A stretch of DNA of 64,000 bases, taken from the NCBI RefSeq assembly GCF_000482785.1, contig NZ_KI519499.1, positions 248,001-312,000 on the forward strand, written 5' to 3'. The notes under the pieces were generated by a model. The model was not told the DNA's origin. It did not search any database and worked only from the letters and a program-made list of their open reading frames with translations. This stretch comes from Derxia gummosa DSM 723 (GTDB taxonomy: Bacteria > Pseudomonadota > Gammaproteobacteria > Burkholderiales > Burkholderiaceae_E). The first letter of the stretch is position 1; each line of letters opens with the position of its first letter. The position numbers and the translations under genes are program-made. This document shows positions 55,202 through 63,896 of this stretch, piece by piece.

Positions 55202-56965
55202 ATGGACGGCCTGACCCTCGCCACGCTCAACACCCTGCCGGCCGACGAGGCCATCGCGCGCCTGACCGGCCTCTACGAGCATTCACCCTGGGTGGTCGAG
55301 CGCGCGCTGAAGGACCGGCCCTTCCAGTCGGTCGCCCAGTTCAAGGCGGCGCTCGCGCGCGCGGTGCGCAGCGCGCCGCGCGCCGACCAGGTCGCGCTGG
55401 TGCGCGCGCATCCGGAGCTGGCCGGCCGCGCCGCCATCGACGGCAAGCTCACCGCCGAGTCCACCGGCGAGCAGCACCGCGCCGGCCTCACGCGCTGCAC
55501 GCCGGAGGAATTCGCGCGGCTGCATGAGCTGAATGCCGCCTACAACGCGCGCTTCGGCTGGCCCTTCATCCTCGCGGTGCGCGGCGCCCACGGTCGCGGC
55601 CTGACGCCGCCGCAGATCATCGGCGAGTTCGAATCGCGGCTCGACCAGCCGGCCGACATCGAGCTGGGCGAATGCCTGCGCCAGATCGACCGCATCGCCG
55701 AACTGCGCCTGAACGACCTGCTCGACAGCCATCCCGCGCGCGGCCTCGCCGTGCTCGACCTCGCCGACGAACTCGCGCGGCACAGCGATTCGCCCGACGA
55801 CCTCACCGTCATGTGGCTGACCGAGGCCCACCGCGCCGCCGGCCGCCTCGTCGCGCAATGGATGCGCGACTTCGGCTTCGACGAGGTGCGCGAGGACGCG
55901 GTCGGCAACATCATCGGCCGCTACCGGGCGAGCCTCGACGGCGCGCCGGTGCTGCTGACGGGTTCGCATTTCGACACCGTGCGCAACGCGGGCCGCTATG
56001 ACGGCCGGCTCGGCTTTCTCGCGCCGATGGTCGCGGTGCGCGAGCTGGCAGCCGCCGGCAAGCGCCTGCCCTTCGACCTCGACGTGATCGCCTTCGCCGA
56101 CGAGGAAGGCGTGCGCTTCGGCTCGACCTTTCTCGGCTCGTCGGCGGTGGCCGGGCAGTTCGATGCGCGGGTGCTCGATGCACGCGACGCCCAGGGCATG
56201 ACGGGCCGCGAGGCGATGCTCGGCGCCGGCCTCGATCCCGAGCGCATCGCCGAGGCGGCCTACTCGGCCCACAGCGCCGGCAAGCCGATCAAGGGCTTCG
56301 TCGAGATCCACATCGAGCAGGGGCCGGTGCTGCTCGACCACGACTTGCCCGTCGGCGTGGTCACGTCCATCAACGGCAGCGTGCGCTACCGGCTGTCGTT
56401 CAAGGGCCTCGCGAGCCACGCCGGCACCACGCCAATGGGCACGCGCCGCGACGCCGCGCTCGCCGCCGCCGAATTCGCGCTCGCGGTGGAAAAGCGCTGC
56501 GCGCGCGAGCTGCATCTGGTCGGCACCGTCGGCATCCTCGAAGTGCCGGGCGGATCGATCAACGTGGTGCCCGGCAATTGCGACTGCACGCTCGACGTGC
56601 GCGCGCCCGGCGACGCCCAGCGCGACGCCGCCGTCGCCGACCTGCTCGCCATCGCCGACGAGATCGCCGCGCGCCGCAACGTCACGCTCTGCAAGCAACT
56701 GCTGCTGCGCGCCGCCGCAGCCCCCTGCGACCAGGCCTGGCAGGACCGCTGGGCCGCCGGCATCGATCGGCTCGGCCTGCCCGTGTTCCGCCTGCCGAGC
56801 GGCGCCGGCCATGACGCGATGCGCATGGCCGACCTCTGCCCGCAGGCGATGCTGTTCGTGCGCTGCGGCCACAACGGCATCAGCCACCACCCGCTCGAAA
56901 TGCTCACCGCCGACGACGCCGAACTCGCGGTCACGCTCTTCCTCGACCTGCTCGATCACTGCTGA
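55202..56965 (+). CDS. uraD-allC: Fused OHCU decarboxylase / allantoate amidohydrolase
   Basis: A 587-residue fusion catalysing two purine steps. Residues about 5-165 are OHCU decarboxylase (VRAHPELAGRAAIDG with the catalytic His, STGEQHRAGLTRCTPEEF). Residues about 175-587 are an M20-type allantoate amidohydrolase with metal ligands in LLTGSHFDTVRNAGRYDGRL, AFADEEGVRFGSTFLGS, HIEQGPVLLDHDLP and a final CGHNGISHHPLEM. The ATG at 55202 follows GGAGA. Fusion links formation of allantoin with its later ring-opened product. N-carbamoyl-amino acid hydrolases are close relatives of the second half. Confidence 0.93.
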   Translation: MDGLTLATLNTLPADEAIARLTGLYEHSPWVVERALKDRPFQSVAQFKAALARAVRSAPRADQVALVRAHPELAGRAAIDGKLTAESTGEQHRAGLTRCTPEEFARLHELNAAYNARFGWPFILAVRGAHGRGLTPPQIIGEFESRLDQPADIELGECLRQIDRIAELRLNDLLDSHPARGLAVLDLADELARHSDSPDDLTVMWLTEAHRAAGRLVAQWMRDFGFDEVREDAVGNIIGRYRASLDGAPVLLTGSHFDTVRNAGRYDGRLGFLAPMVAVRELAAAGKRLPFDLDVIAFADEEGVRFGSTFLGSSAVAGQFDARVLDARDAQGMTGREAMLGAGLDPERIAEAAYSAHSAGKPIKGFVEIHIEQGPVLLDHDLPVGVVTSINGSVRYRLSFKGLASHAGTTPMGTRRDAALAAAEFALAVEKRCARELHLVGTVGILEVPGGSINVVPGNCDCTLDVRAPGDAQRDAAVADLLAIADEIAARRNVTLCKQLLLRAAAAPCDQAWQDRWAAGIDRLGLPVFRLPSGAGHDAMRMADLCPQAMLFVRCGHNGISHHPLEMLTADDAELAVTLFLDLLDHC

Positions 56966-56985
56966 ACCGCAGCACCCCACACGCC

Positions 56986-58233
56986 ATGCAAGACACCCTC
57001 AAGCAATTCATCGACGCCGAATTCGAAGCCTCGGTCGCCTTTCTCGCAGAACTGGTCAAGCAGCCGTCCGACAACCCGCCCGGCGACTGCCAGCCGCATG
57101 CCGCGCGCGCCAAAGCGCTGCTCGAAGCGCTCGGCTTCACGGTCGAGGCGCATGTCGTGCCCGACGCCGACGTGAAGGCCGTCGGCATGATCAGCGCCAC
57201 CAACCTCATCGTGCGCGAGCGCTTCGGCGACGGCGGCCCGACCATCGCGCTCAACGCCCACGGCGACGTGGTGCCGCCCGGCCTCGGCTGGAGCCACGGC
57301 CCCTACGACGCCGACATCGTCGACGACCCGGTGCACGGCCGCGTGATGATCGGCCGCGGCGTCGCGGTGTCGAAGAGCGATTTCGCCACCTACACCTGGG
57401 CGCTGCTCGCGCTGCGCGCCGCCGCCAAGGCCGGCCTGCCGCTCAAGGGCAGCGTCGAGCTGCACTTCACCTACGACGAGGAAACCGGCGGCGAGATCGG
57501 CCCCGGCTGGCTGCTCGCCCAAGGCCTGAGCAAGCCCGACTTCGCGATGTCGGCCGGCTTCACCTACAACATCGTCCAGGCCCACAACGGCTGCCTGCAC
57601 ACCGAGGTGACGGTGACGGGCAAGCAGGCCCACGCCGCGATGCCGCATACCGGCGTCGATGCGCTCGAAGCCGCGACGCATGTGCTGCAGGCGCTCTACG
57701 CCCACCGCGCGACGCTCGCGCAACGGCCGTCGAGCGTCGCCGGCATCGCCCATCCGACGCTCAACATCGGCCTCATCTCGGGCGGCATCAACACCAACGT
57801 GGTGCCCGATCAGGTGAGCTTCCGCATCGACCGCCGCATCACGCCCGACGAGAACCCGGCCGAAGCCGAGGCCGAACTCGGCGCCGTCATCGACGCGGCC
57901 GCGCGCTCGCTGCCCGTGCCCGCCAGCGTGAGCCACCGCCGCATCCTGCTCGCGCGTCCGCTCGCGCCCCAGCCCGGCATCGAGAAGCTCACCGGCGCGA
58001 TCCGCAGGCACGCCGCCGAAGTGCTCGGCTGCGAGGTGACCGTGGGCGGCGTGCCCATCTACACCGACGCGCGCCACTACGCCGAGCGCGGCATCCCGAC
58101 CGTGCTCTACGGCGCCGGCCCGCGCACGCTGCTGGAGGCCAACGGCCACAACGCCGACGAGAACCTGCGCCTGTCCGACCTGCGCAAGGCCACCGAGATC
58201 GTCGCGCGCGCCTGCGCCGACCTGCTCGGCTGA
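56986..58233 (+). CDS. M20-family amidohydrolase (ArgE/DapE-like)
   Basis: A 415-residue zinc hydrolase. Metal ligands are in IALNAHGDVVPPGLGWSHG and HFTYDEETGGEIGPGWLL; the dimer domain starts VTVTGKQAHAAMPHTGVDAL. It lies 20 bases after the uraD fusion, so it belongs to the same operon. ArgE/DapE relatives in purine or pyrimidine clusters act on ureido or N-acyl compounds, but the substrate is not evident. It is a different M20 branch from the fused allantoate amidohydrolase. Confidence 0.85.
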   Translation: MQDTLKQFIDAEFEASVAFLAELVKQPSDNPPGDCQPHAARAKALLEALGFTVEAHVVPDADVKAVGMISATNLIVRERFGDGGPTIALNAHGDVVPPGLGWSHGPYDADIVDDPVHGRVMIGRGVAVSKSDFATYTWALLALRAAAKAGLPLKGSVELHFTYDEETGGEIGPGWLLAQGLSKPDFAMSAGFTYNIVQAHNGCLHTEVTVTGKQAHAAMPHTGVDALEAATHVLQALYAHRATLAQRPSSVAGIAHPTLNIGLISGGINTNVVPDQVSFRIDRRITPDENPAEAEAELGAVIDAAARSLPVPASVSHRRILLARPLAPQPGIEKLTGAIRRHAAEVLGCEVTVGGVPIYTDARHYAERGIPTVLYGAGPRTLLEANGHNADENLRLSDLRKATEIVARACADLLG

Positions 58234-58251
58234 CCGAGCGCGGCCCTGACG

Positions 58252-58265
58252 TGCAAGCGCTTTCA
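58252..58265. repeat. Copy of the dispersed 14-bp palindrome (intergenic)
   Basis: TGCAAGCGCTTTCA in the 166-base gap before the binding-protein gene, just past the M20 stop. Identical to the copy inside iorA. Confidence 0.5.
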
Positions 58266-58399
58266 GGGCCGACCGATCCCGCTGCCTGCCTGATTCCCGG
58301 CGCCGCCACGCGCGACCGGGCACGACCTGTGCAACCCCACGAAACGCTTTCGTCCCGCCGGCCGCCGCACGCCGGCCCTTCCTCATCCACAGAGACATC

Positions 58400-59446
58400 A
58401 TGACCACGCCCCGCCGCAGCTTCCTCAGCCGTCTCACCCATCTCGCCGCCGCCTGCGCGCTCGCCGCCGGCCTCGCGCCCGCCGCGCATGCCGAGACGCC
58501 GGTCAAGTTCCAGCTCGACTGGCGCTTCGAGGGGCCGAGCGCCCTCTTCCTCGTGCCGGCCGCCAAGGGCTACTTCAAGGCCGAGGGCCTGGACGTTACG
58601 GTGGACGCCGGCAACGGCTCGGGCAATGCCGTGAACCGCGTGGCCTCGGGCGCCTACGACATGGGCTTTGCCGACCTCGCGGCGCTGATGGAATTCGTCG
58701 CCAACAACCCGACCGCGCCGAGCAAGCCGGTCGCGGTGATGATGGTCTACAACAACACGCCGGCCGCCGTGCTCGCGCTGAAGAAGTCGGGCATCAAGAC
58801 GCCCGCCGACCTCACCGGCAAGAAGCTCGGCGCGCCGGTGTTCGACGCCGGCCGCCGCGCCTTCCCGATCTTCAGCAAGGCCAACAAGGTCGGCGCGGTC
58901 GAGTGGGTGGGCGTCGATCCGGCGCTGCGCGAGACCATGCTCGCCAAGGGCGATCTCGACGCGATCACCGGCTTCAGCTTCACCTCGCTGCTCAATCTCA
59001 ACCAGCGCGGCATCAAGGACGAGGACATCGTCGTGATGCCCTATCCGCAGTACGGCGTGAAGCTCTACGGCAACGCGATCATCGTGTCGGACAAGTTCCT
59101 CAAGGAGCATCCGGAGGCGGTCAAGGGCTTCCTCAAGGCCTTCACCAAGGGCATCAAGGACGTCATCGCCAACCCCGAGGCGGCGATCGCCACCGTCAAG
59201 CAGCGCGACGGAATCATCGACAGCAAGCTCGAAACCAAGCGCCTGCAACTCGCGCTGAACGCCACGGTACTCACGCCCGACGCGAAGGCCGAAGGCTTCG
59301 GCGACGTGAACCCGGCCCGGCTCTCGCTCATGGGCAGCCAGGTGTCGGACGCCTTCTCGACCAAGTCGCGCGTCGAGGCCGCGAGCGTGTGGAACGGCAG
59401 CTTCCTGCCGCCCGCCGCCGAGCGAAACATCTTCCCCGCCAAGTGA
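58400..59446 (+). CDS. ABC transporter substrate-binding protein (NMT1/THI5/SsuA type)
   Basis: A 348-residue periplasmic binding protein. The signal (MTTPRRSFLSRLTHLAAAC) is twin-arginine-like. The mature part begins PVKFQLDWRFEGPSALFLVP, then GYFKAEGLDVTVDAGNGSGN, typical of the NMT1-like family that binds thiamine precursors, pyrimidines, sulfonates or nitrate. It heads a three-gene importer (binding protein, ATPase, permease) right after the purine genes, so a purine or pyrimidine derivative such as allantoin or a ureide is plausible. Confidence 0.88.
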   Translation: MTTPRRSFLSRLTHLAAACALAAGLAPAAHAETPVKFQLDWRFEGPSALFLVPAAKGYFKAEGLDVTVDAGNGSGNAVNRVASGAYDMGFADLAALMEFVANNPTAPSKPVAVMMVYNNTPAAVLALKKSGIKTPADLTGKKLGAPVFDAGRRAFPIFSKANKVGAVEWVGVDPALRETMLAKGDLDAITGFSFTSLLNLNQRGIKDEDIVVMPYPQYGVKLYGNAIIVSDKFLKEHPEAVKGFLKAFTKGIKDVIANPEAAIATVKQRDGIIDSKLETKRLQLALNATVLTPDAKAEGFGDVNPARLSLMGSQVSDAFSTKSRVEAASVWNGSFLPPAAERNIFPAK

Positions 59447-59453
59447 GGCCCGC

Positions 59454-60290
59454 ATGAGCGCCGTCACCTCCCCCGCCGCGCCCGTGGCCGCCGCCGGCAG
59501 GCCCTTCGTCGAGTTCGACCATGTCTGGCTCGCCTACAACGACGAGCTGCTGGCCCAGAACCAGTTCGCCGTGGAAGACATCGACCTGAAGATCGGCGAG
59601 GGCGAGTTCGTCGCCATCGTCGGTCCGTCGGGCTGCGGCAAGTCCACCTTCATGAAGCTCGCGACGGGGCTGCGCATGCCGTCGAAGGGCAACATCGTGA
59701 TCGCGGACCGGGAGGTGAGCGGGCCGCTCAAGTTCGTCGGCATGGCCTTCCAGGCGCCGACGCTGCTGCCCTGGCGAACCACGCTCGAAAACGTGCTGCT
59801 GCCGCTGGAGATCGTCGAGCCGCACCGCTCGCAATTCCGCGCCAGGCGCAAGGAATACGAGGCCAAGGCGATCGACCTGCTGAAGCGCGTCGGCCTCGGC
59901 GGCTACGAGCACAAGATGCCGTGGCAGCTCTCGGGCGGCATGCAGCAGCGCGCGTCGATCTGCCGCGCGCTCATCCACGATCCGAAGATGCTGCTGCTCG
60001 ACGAGCCCTTCGGCGCCCTCGACGCCTTCACGCGCGAGGAGCTGTGGTGCCTGCTGCGCGACCTGTGGACCGAGCGCAAGTTCAACGTGCTGCTGGTGAC
60101 GCACGACCTGACCGAAGCCGCCTTCCTCGCCGACACGGTGTACGTGATGAGCAAGAGCCCGGGCCGCATCGTCGTGCGCCGCGAGATCGACCTGCCCCGC
60201 CCGCGCGACCTCGAAATCACCTACACGCCCGAGTTCATCGGCATCGTCCACGAACTGCGCAGCCACATCGGCGCGATCCGCAAAAGCTGA
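59454..60290 (+). CDS. ABC transporter ATP-binding protein (SsuB/TauB type)
   Basis: A 278-residue ATPase. Walker [17 protein letters not shown], signature QLSGGMQQRASICRAL, Walker B MLLLDEPFGALDAFTREELW. The GGMQQR signature is typical of nitrate/taurine/sulfonate-type importers. It lies between the binding protein (7 bases) and permease (17 bases) genes. Works with both to import the same unknown, probably nitrogenous, substrate. Confidence 0.93.
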   Translation: MSAVTSPAAPVAAAGRPFVEFDHVWLAYNDELLAQNQFAVEDIDLKIGEGEFVAIVGPSGCGKSTFMKLATGLRMPSKGNIVIADREVSGPLKFVGMAFQAPTLLPWRTTLENVLLPLEIVEPHRSQFRARRKEYEAKAIDLLKRVGLGGYEHKMPWQLSGGMQQRASICRALIHDPKMLLLDEPFGALDAFTREELWCLLRDLWTERKFNVLLVTHDLTEAAFLADTVYVMSKSPGRIVVRREIDLPRPRDLEITYTPEFIGIVHELRSHIGAIRKS

Positions 60291-60307
60291 ATCGGGAGCA
60301 CCTCTTC

Positions 60308-61069
60308 ATGCTGAAACAGAAAACCCTCGAAAAGCTCGCGCCCTGGGCGCTGCTGGTCGCCACCATCCTGCTGTGGCAGATCCTCTGCGTCGCCTTCGAC
60401 GTGTCGGAGTTCGTATTCCCGAGCCCGCTGCAGATCTGGGATTCGCTGGTCGAGTTCGGTGGCGAGATCGCGCGCCATGCCTGGCGCACCTTCTGGGTGA
60501 CGATGGCCGGCTTCGCGCTCGCCATCGTGGTGGGCGTGGTGCTCGGCTTTCTCATCGGCACCTGGCGCGTGGCCTATGCGGCGCTCTATCCGCTCATGAC
60601 CGCGTTCAACGCGCTGCCCAAGGCGGCCTTCGTGCCGATCCTCGTGGTGTGGTTCGGCATCGGCATCGGGCCGGCCATCCTCACGGCCTTCCTGATCTCG
60701 TTCTTCCCGATCATGGTCAACATCGCGACCGGCCTCGCCACGCTCGAACCCGAGATGCAGGACGTGCTGCGCGTGCTCGGCGCGCGGCGCAGCGACATCC
60801 TGTTCAAGGTGGGGCTGCCGCGCGCGCTGCCCTATTTCTTCGCCTCGCTCAAGGTGGCGATCACGCTGGCCTTCGTCGGCACCACGGTGTCGGAAATGAA
60901 CGCCGCCAACGAGGGCATCGGCTATCTGCTGGTGTCGGCCGGCTCGGCCATGCGCATGCCGCTCGCGTTCGCGGGGCTGGTGGTGGTGGGCGCGATGGCG
61001 ATGGTGATGTACGAGCTGTTCGCGGTGGTGGAGCGCAGCACGACGGGCTGGGCGCATCGGGGCGGCTGA
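60308..61069 (+). CDS. ABC transporter permease (SsuC/TauC type)
   Basis: A 253-residue permease with six predicted helices (WALLVATILLWQILCVAFDV first). The EAA loop is EMQDVLRVLGARRSDILFKV followed by GLPRALPYF. It ends with ELFAVVERSTTGW, common in this family. The start at 60308 follows GGGAGC about eight bases upstream. It is the last gene of the importer; a GC-rich inverted repeat follows 90 bases later. Confidence 0.93.
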   Translation: MLKQKTLEKLAPWALLVATILLWQILCVAFDVSEFVFPSPLQIWDSLVEFGGEIARHAWRTFWVTMAGFALAIVVGVVLGFLIGTWRVAYAALYPLMTAFNALPKAAFVPILVVWFGIGIGPAILTAFLISFFPIMVNIATGLATLEPEMQDVLRVLGARRSDILFKVGLPRALPYFFASLKVAITLAFVGTTVSEMNAANEGIGYLLVSAGSAMRMPLAFAGLVVVGAMAMVMYELFAVVERSTTGWAHRGG

Positions 61070-61160
61070 CATGCGACGGGCGAGCAGCCTCTGTGCGGCG
61101 TGCAAGACAGCGGCGACTGCAGGGCTTGTTGCCGTTCCACTTCTTTCCGGCCGCTGGAAA

Positions 61161-61190
61161 TGACAAGGCCCGCTCCGGCGGGCCTTGTCA
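61161..61190. terminator. Perfect 13-bp inverted repeat, probable two-way terminator
   Basis: TGACAAGGCCCGC, TCCG, GCGGGCCTTGTCA between convergent genes. The stem is strong but no long U-run follows on either strand, so it may be a weak terminator or an mRNA-end stabiliser. Confidence 0.65.
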
Positions 61191-61210
61191 TGCGAAGAGG
61201 CTGGGACGGC

Positions 61211-61417
61211 TCAGTGCCGCTCGGTCACGGCCGGCAGCGGCTTGGGCCGCGCGAAGGCCGTGGGCGTCATCGCCATCACGAAGCACACCGCGAACGAGAC
61301 CAGCGAGGCAAAGCACAGCAACCGTGCCGGCGTCGCGGCCTCGGCAGCCACGGTGCCAAAGCCGAAGACGCCACTTGCCAGCGCCAGCGCCGCGAACATC
61401 ACCGCCAGTTTCAGCAT
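61211..61417 (-). CDS. Small membrane protein, DUF1328/YtjA-like
   Basis: A 68-residue protein with two hydrophobic helices: MLKLAVMFAALALASGVFGF and LLCFASLVSFAVCFVMAMTP. The pattern fits DUF1328 proteins (MLKLAxxF...GFG...A), small inner-membrane proteins of unknown function often raised under stress. The basic C-terminal tail (ARPKPLPAVTERH) is longer than typical. AGGAG stands seven bases ahead of the ATG, supporting that this short frame is real. Confidence 0.75.
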   Translation of the reverse strand: MLKLAVMFAALALASGVFGFGTVAAEAATPARLLCFASLVSFAVCFVMAMTPTAFARPKPLPAVTERH

Positions 61418-61597
61418 GGGTTTCTCCTTGTGTTCGACCGGGAGGCCCGGTCCGGGAAACTGAACCCTAACCGGCCAGCCCGCCGCGCCCTGTAGGAGAT
61501 CGGCGCCCCGTCTTGTGGGACAGGCCGGGAGCGCTTCACCGGCGGCCCGACGACGCCGTGAACCGCGCGGGCCGGTTGCGGACCGCGCGCCGTCCGC

Positions 61598-62461
61598 TCA
61601 GACGTAGGCCCGCTCGCGGATCCACTTGGTCGCGATCCACTTCTCGCCCTTGCCCACCGGCGCGCCGCCGTGCAGCGTGCGCGGATCGACGTTCTCGGCG
61701 TCGTCCAGGCTTTCGAAGTACAGCGCACAGCCCTTGCGCGGCTTCACTTCCAGCCCGATCGACGGGAACACGGTCGCGCCGCCGGCCTCGACTTCGTTGA
61801 GATACATGATCAGCGTCGCGACGCGCTGGCCGCCGCGCTCCAGCTGGCGCCGGCCGCCGGCCTCGTTGACGTTGAAGTAGTCGAAATGCGGCGAGTACTC
61901 GGCGCCGACGCCGTAGCGCAGGATCTGCATCGGCTCCTGCTGTCGGGGCTCGAAGCCGAACATCTGCTCGATGCGCGCCTCGATGCTCGATACCAGCGGG
62001 TTCTCGGCGTGGTTGAAGTAGGTGCCTTCGGAAGTGCGTGCCGCGTCGGGCACGAAGTCGCCGGTGCCCGGATCGACCACCAGCGAGGGCTTGATCTTGC
62101 TGCGCGACAGCTCGACCAGCCGGTCGCATTCGTCGGCGGTGAGGAAGTCTCCGAACATGACCGTGCGCGGCGCGGCGAGGGCGAACATCACCTGCACCTC
62201 GCGCTCCCCGACGACGAGCGTGTTGGGCGCCTGGGCCGCGCCCTCGCCCATCATCGAGAAGGCGCCGTCGTCGGCGGTGCTGCCTTCATCGACGACGGCC
62301 TCACCGCCGGCCGCGCCGCGCACGACGCGCTCGGCATAGGGGCGCGGATGGCCCGACTTGACCATCGCGTCGATCAGCGACGCGGCGGTGCAGCCGCGCG
62401 CGATCTGGCTGTCGAGCCAGCTCTTGAGTTCATGGGATACGGCGAGTGTCTGGGCCGACAT
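61598..62461 (-). CDS. 2OG-Fe(II) oxygenase, prolyl 4-hydroxylase-like
   Basis: A 287-residue dioxygenase. Residues 1-85 are a helical N-terminal part (LKSWLDSQIARGCTAASLID) that I do not recognise by name. The catalytic double-stranded beta helix has ligands in YSPHFDYFNVNEAG (HxD) and PRTLHGGAPVGKGEKW (distal His, then the 2-oxoglutarate Lys in WIATKW), and DFLTADECDRLVELSR opens the domain. Bacterial members hydroxylate prolines in selected proteins or peptides; substrate unknown. It follows metZ by 37 bases, perhaps on one transcript. Confidence 0.9.
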   Translation of the reverse strand: MSAQTLAVSHELKSWLDSQIARGCTAASLIDAMVKSGHPRPYAERVVRGAAGGEAVVDEGSTADDGAFSMMGEGAAQAPNTLVVGEREVQVMFALAAPRTVMFGDFLTADECDRLVELSRSKIKPSLVVDPGTGDFVPDAARTSEGTYFNHAENPLVSSIEARIEQMFGFEPRQQEPMQILRYGVGAEYSPHFDYFNVNEAGGRRQLERGGQRVATLIMYLNEVEAGGATVFPSIGLEVKPRKGCALYFESLDDAENVDPRTLHGGAPVGKGEKWIATKWIRERAYV

Positions 62462-62498
62462 TCAGGGTCTCCTCTGGTCGGTGGATTCGGGTGGCGCC

Positions 62499-63710
62499 TC
62501 AGTCCGTCATGCCACGGGCGAGGTCACGGCAAAGGTCTTCCGGGCTCTCCAGGCCCACCGCGAGGCGGATCATGCCTTCGGTGATGCCGGCGGCCGCGCG
62601 CACTTCGGGCGCGACGCGGCCATGCGTGGTGGTGGCCGGATGGGTGATCGTGGTGCGCGTGTCGCCGAGGTTGGCGGTGATCGACACGAGCCGCGTGTTG
62701 TCGATGACGCGCCAGGCGTTGGTGCGCTGCTGCTCGGGCGTCTCGCCGCGCAGCTCGAAGCTCAGCACCGCGCCGCCGGTCTTCTGCTGGCGCTTGGCGA
62801 GCTCGTGTTGCGGATGCGATTCGAGGCCGGGATAGATCACGCGCTTGACCTGCGGCTGGGCTTCGAGCCAGCGCGCGACGGCCAGCGCGTTCTCGCTCTG
62901 GCGCTCCATGCGGATGGCGAGCGTCTCCAGTCCCTTGAGCAGCACCCAGGCGTTGAACGGCGACAGCGTCGGGCCGGCCGTGCGCAGGAAGGGCAGCATC
63001 TGATCCTTGATGAAAGCCTTGCTGCCGACGATCGCGCCGCCGAGCACGCGGCCCTGGCCGTCGATGTACTTGGTGGCCGAATGGATGACGACGTCGGCGC
63101 CCAGCTTGAGCGGCTGTTGCAGCGCCGGCGTGCAGAAGCAGTTGTCCACCACGAGCAGCGCGCCGGCGTCCTTCGCCACCGAGGCGAGCGCGGGGATGTC
63201 GGCCAGTTCCATCATCGGGTTGGACGGCGTCTCGACGTAGAACAGCTTGGTCTCGGGCCTGACGGCGGCGCGCCAGGCGGCCGGATCGGCGGGCGACACG
63301 TAGCTGGTCGTGATGCCGAACTTCGACAGGATGTTGTTGAACAACTGGACCGTGGAGCCGAACAGGCCCGTGGACGCGACCACATGGTCGCCCGCCTTCA
63401 GCACGCCCATGCAGCAGGTGAGGATGGCGCTCATGCCCGAGGCGGTGGCGAGCGCGGCCTCGGCGCCTTCGAGCGCGGCGAGGCGCTGCTCGAACATCGT
63501 CACCGTGGGGTTGGTGAAGCGCGAATAGACGTTGCCCTCGACCTTGTTGGAGAAGCGGTCGGCGGCCTCGGCGGCGCTGCCGAACACATAGGACGAGGTG
63601 AGGAACATGGCCTCGGCATGCTCGCCGAAGCCGCTGCGGGCGGTGCCGGCACGCACCGCGAGGGTTTCGATGGCCCAGTCGTCCTGCGACGGGAAATCCT
63701 GGTCTTGCAT
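62499..63710 (-). CDS. metZ: O-succinylhomoserine sulfhydrylase
   Basis: PLP enzyme of methionine synthesis that forms homocysteine from O-succinylhomoserine and sulfide. It has 403 residues. Motifs: SSYVFGSAAEAADRFSNKVE, NVYSRFTNPTVTMFEQRLA, SGMSAILTCCMGVLKAGDHV, and the PLP lysine in VIHSATKYIDGQGRVLGG. The ATG at 63710 follows a leader with a terminator and a SAM-II/SAM-V-like aptamer, so methionine feedback by S-adenosylmethionine is expected. Related enzymes (MetB, MetY) cannot be excluded on sequence alone, but the opening is MetZ-like. Confidence 0.94.
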   Translation of the reverse strand: MQDQDFPSQDDWAIETLAVRAGTARSGFGEHAEAMFLTSSYVFGSAAEAADRFSNKVEGNVYSRFTNPTVTMFEQRLAALEGAEAALATASGMSAILTCCMGVLKAGDHVVASTGLFGSTVQLFNNILSKFGITTSYVSPADPAAWRAAVRPETKLFYVETPSNPMMELADIPALASVAKDAGALLVVDNCFCTPALQQPLKLGADVVIHSATKYIDGQGRVLGGAIVGSKAFIKDQMLPFLRTAGPTLSPFNAWVLLKGLETLAIRMERQSENALAVARWLEAQPQVKRVIYPGLESHPQHELAKRQQKTGGAVLSFELRGETPEQQRTNAWRVIDNTRLVSITANLGDTRTTITHPATTTHGRVAPEVRAAAGITEGMIRLAVGLESPEDLCRDLARGMTD

Positions 63711-63723
63711 TGTCGTTGTCCTG

Positions 63724-63764
63724 AAAAAACGAAACCCCGCCGGGGCTTCGCGCCAGAGCGGGGT
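63724..63764 (-). terminator. Intrinsic terminator in the metZ leader
   Basis: On the minus strand ACCCCGC (63764-63758) pairs with GCGGGGT (63740-63734), followed by TTCGTTTTTT. It lies 14 bases ahead of metZ and downstream of the aptamer, the layout of a transcriptional off-switch. Confidence 0.8.
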
Positions 63765-63784
63765 CGGACCGGATTCGGTGTCGC

Positions 63785-63860
63785 CGCGCTTTAGCTGGAT
63801 TTGTTGGTGGGCCGATCGGCCCGCCCGCGCCCGCAAGCTGACAGTTCAAATCGGCGCTCG
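63785..63860 (-). promoter_or_regulatory. SAM-II/SAM-V-like riboswitch upstream of metZ
   Basis: On the minus strand a stem GCGCC/GGCGC (63857-63853 with 63831-63827) encloses GATTTG (63852-63847) and GCTTGC (63838-63833). After a small hairpin (63822-63809) comes CCAGCTAAAGCG, ending near 63787. The order GAUUUG, GCUUGC, GCUAAA is the known signature of SAM-II and SAM-V aptamers. I cannot run a covariance model to choose between them. Confidence 0.68.
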
Positions 63861-63866
63861 GGCCGG

Positions 63867-63896
63867 ATTAGACCCGCCGCGTTCCGGCAGCGTCAA
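63867..63896 (-). promoter_or_regulatory. Sigma-70 promoter of metZ
   Basis: TTGACG, 18 bases, TCTAAT on the minus strand. The predicted start near 63860 coincides with the first base of the aptamer stem. From 63897 to the window end I see nothing assignable. Confidence 0.7.
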
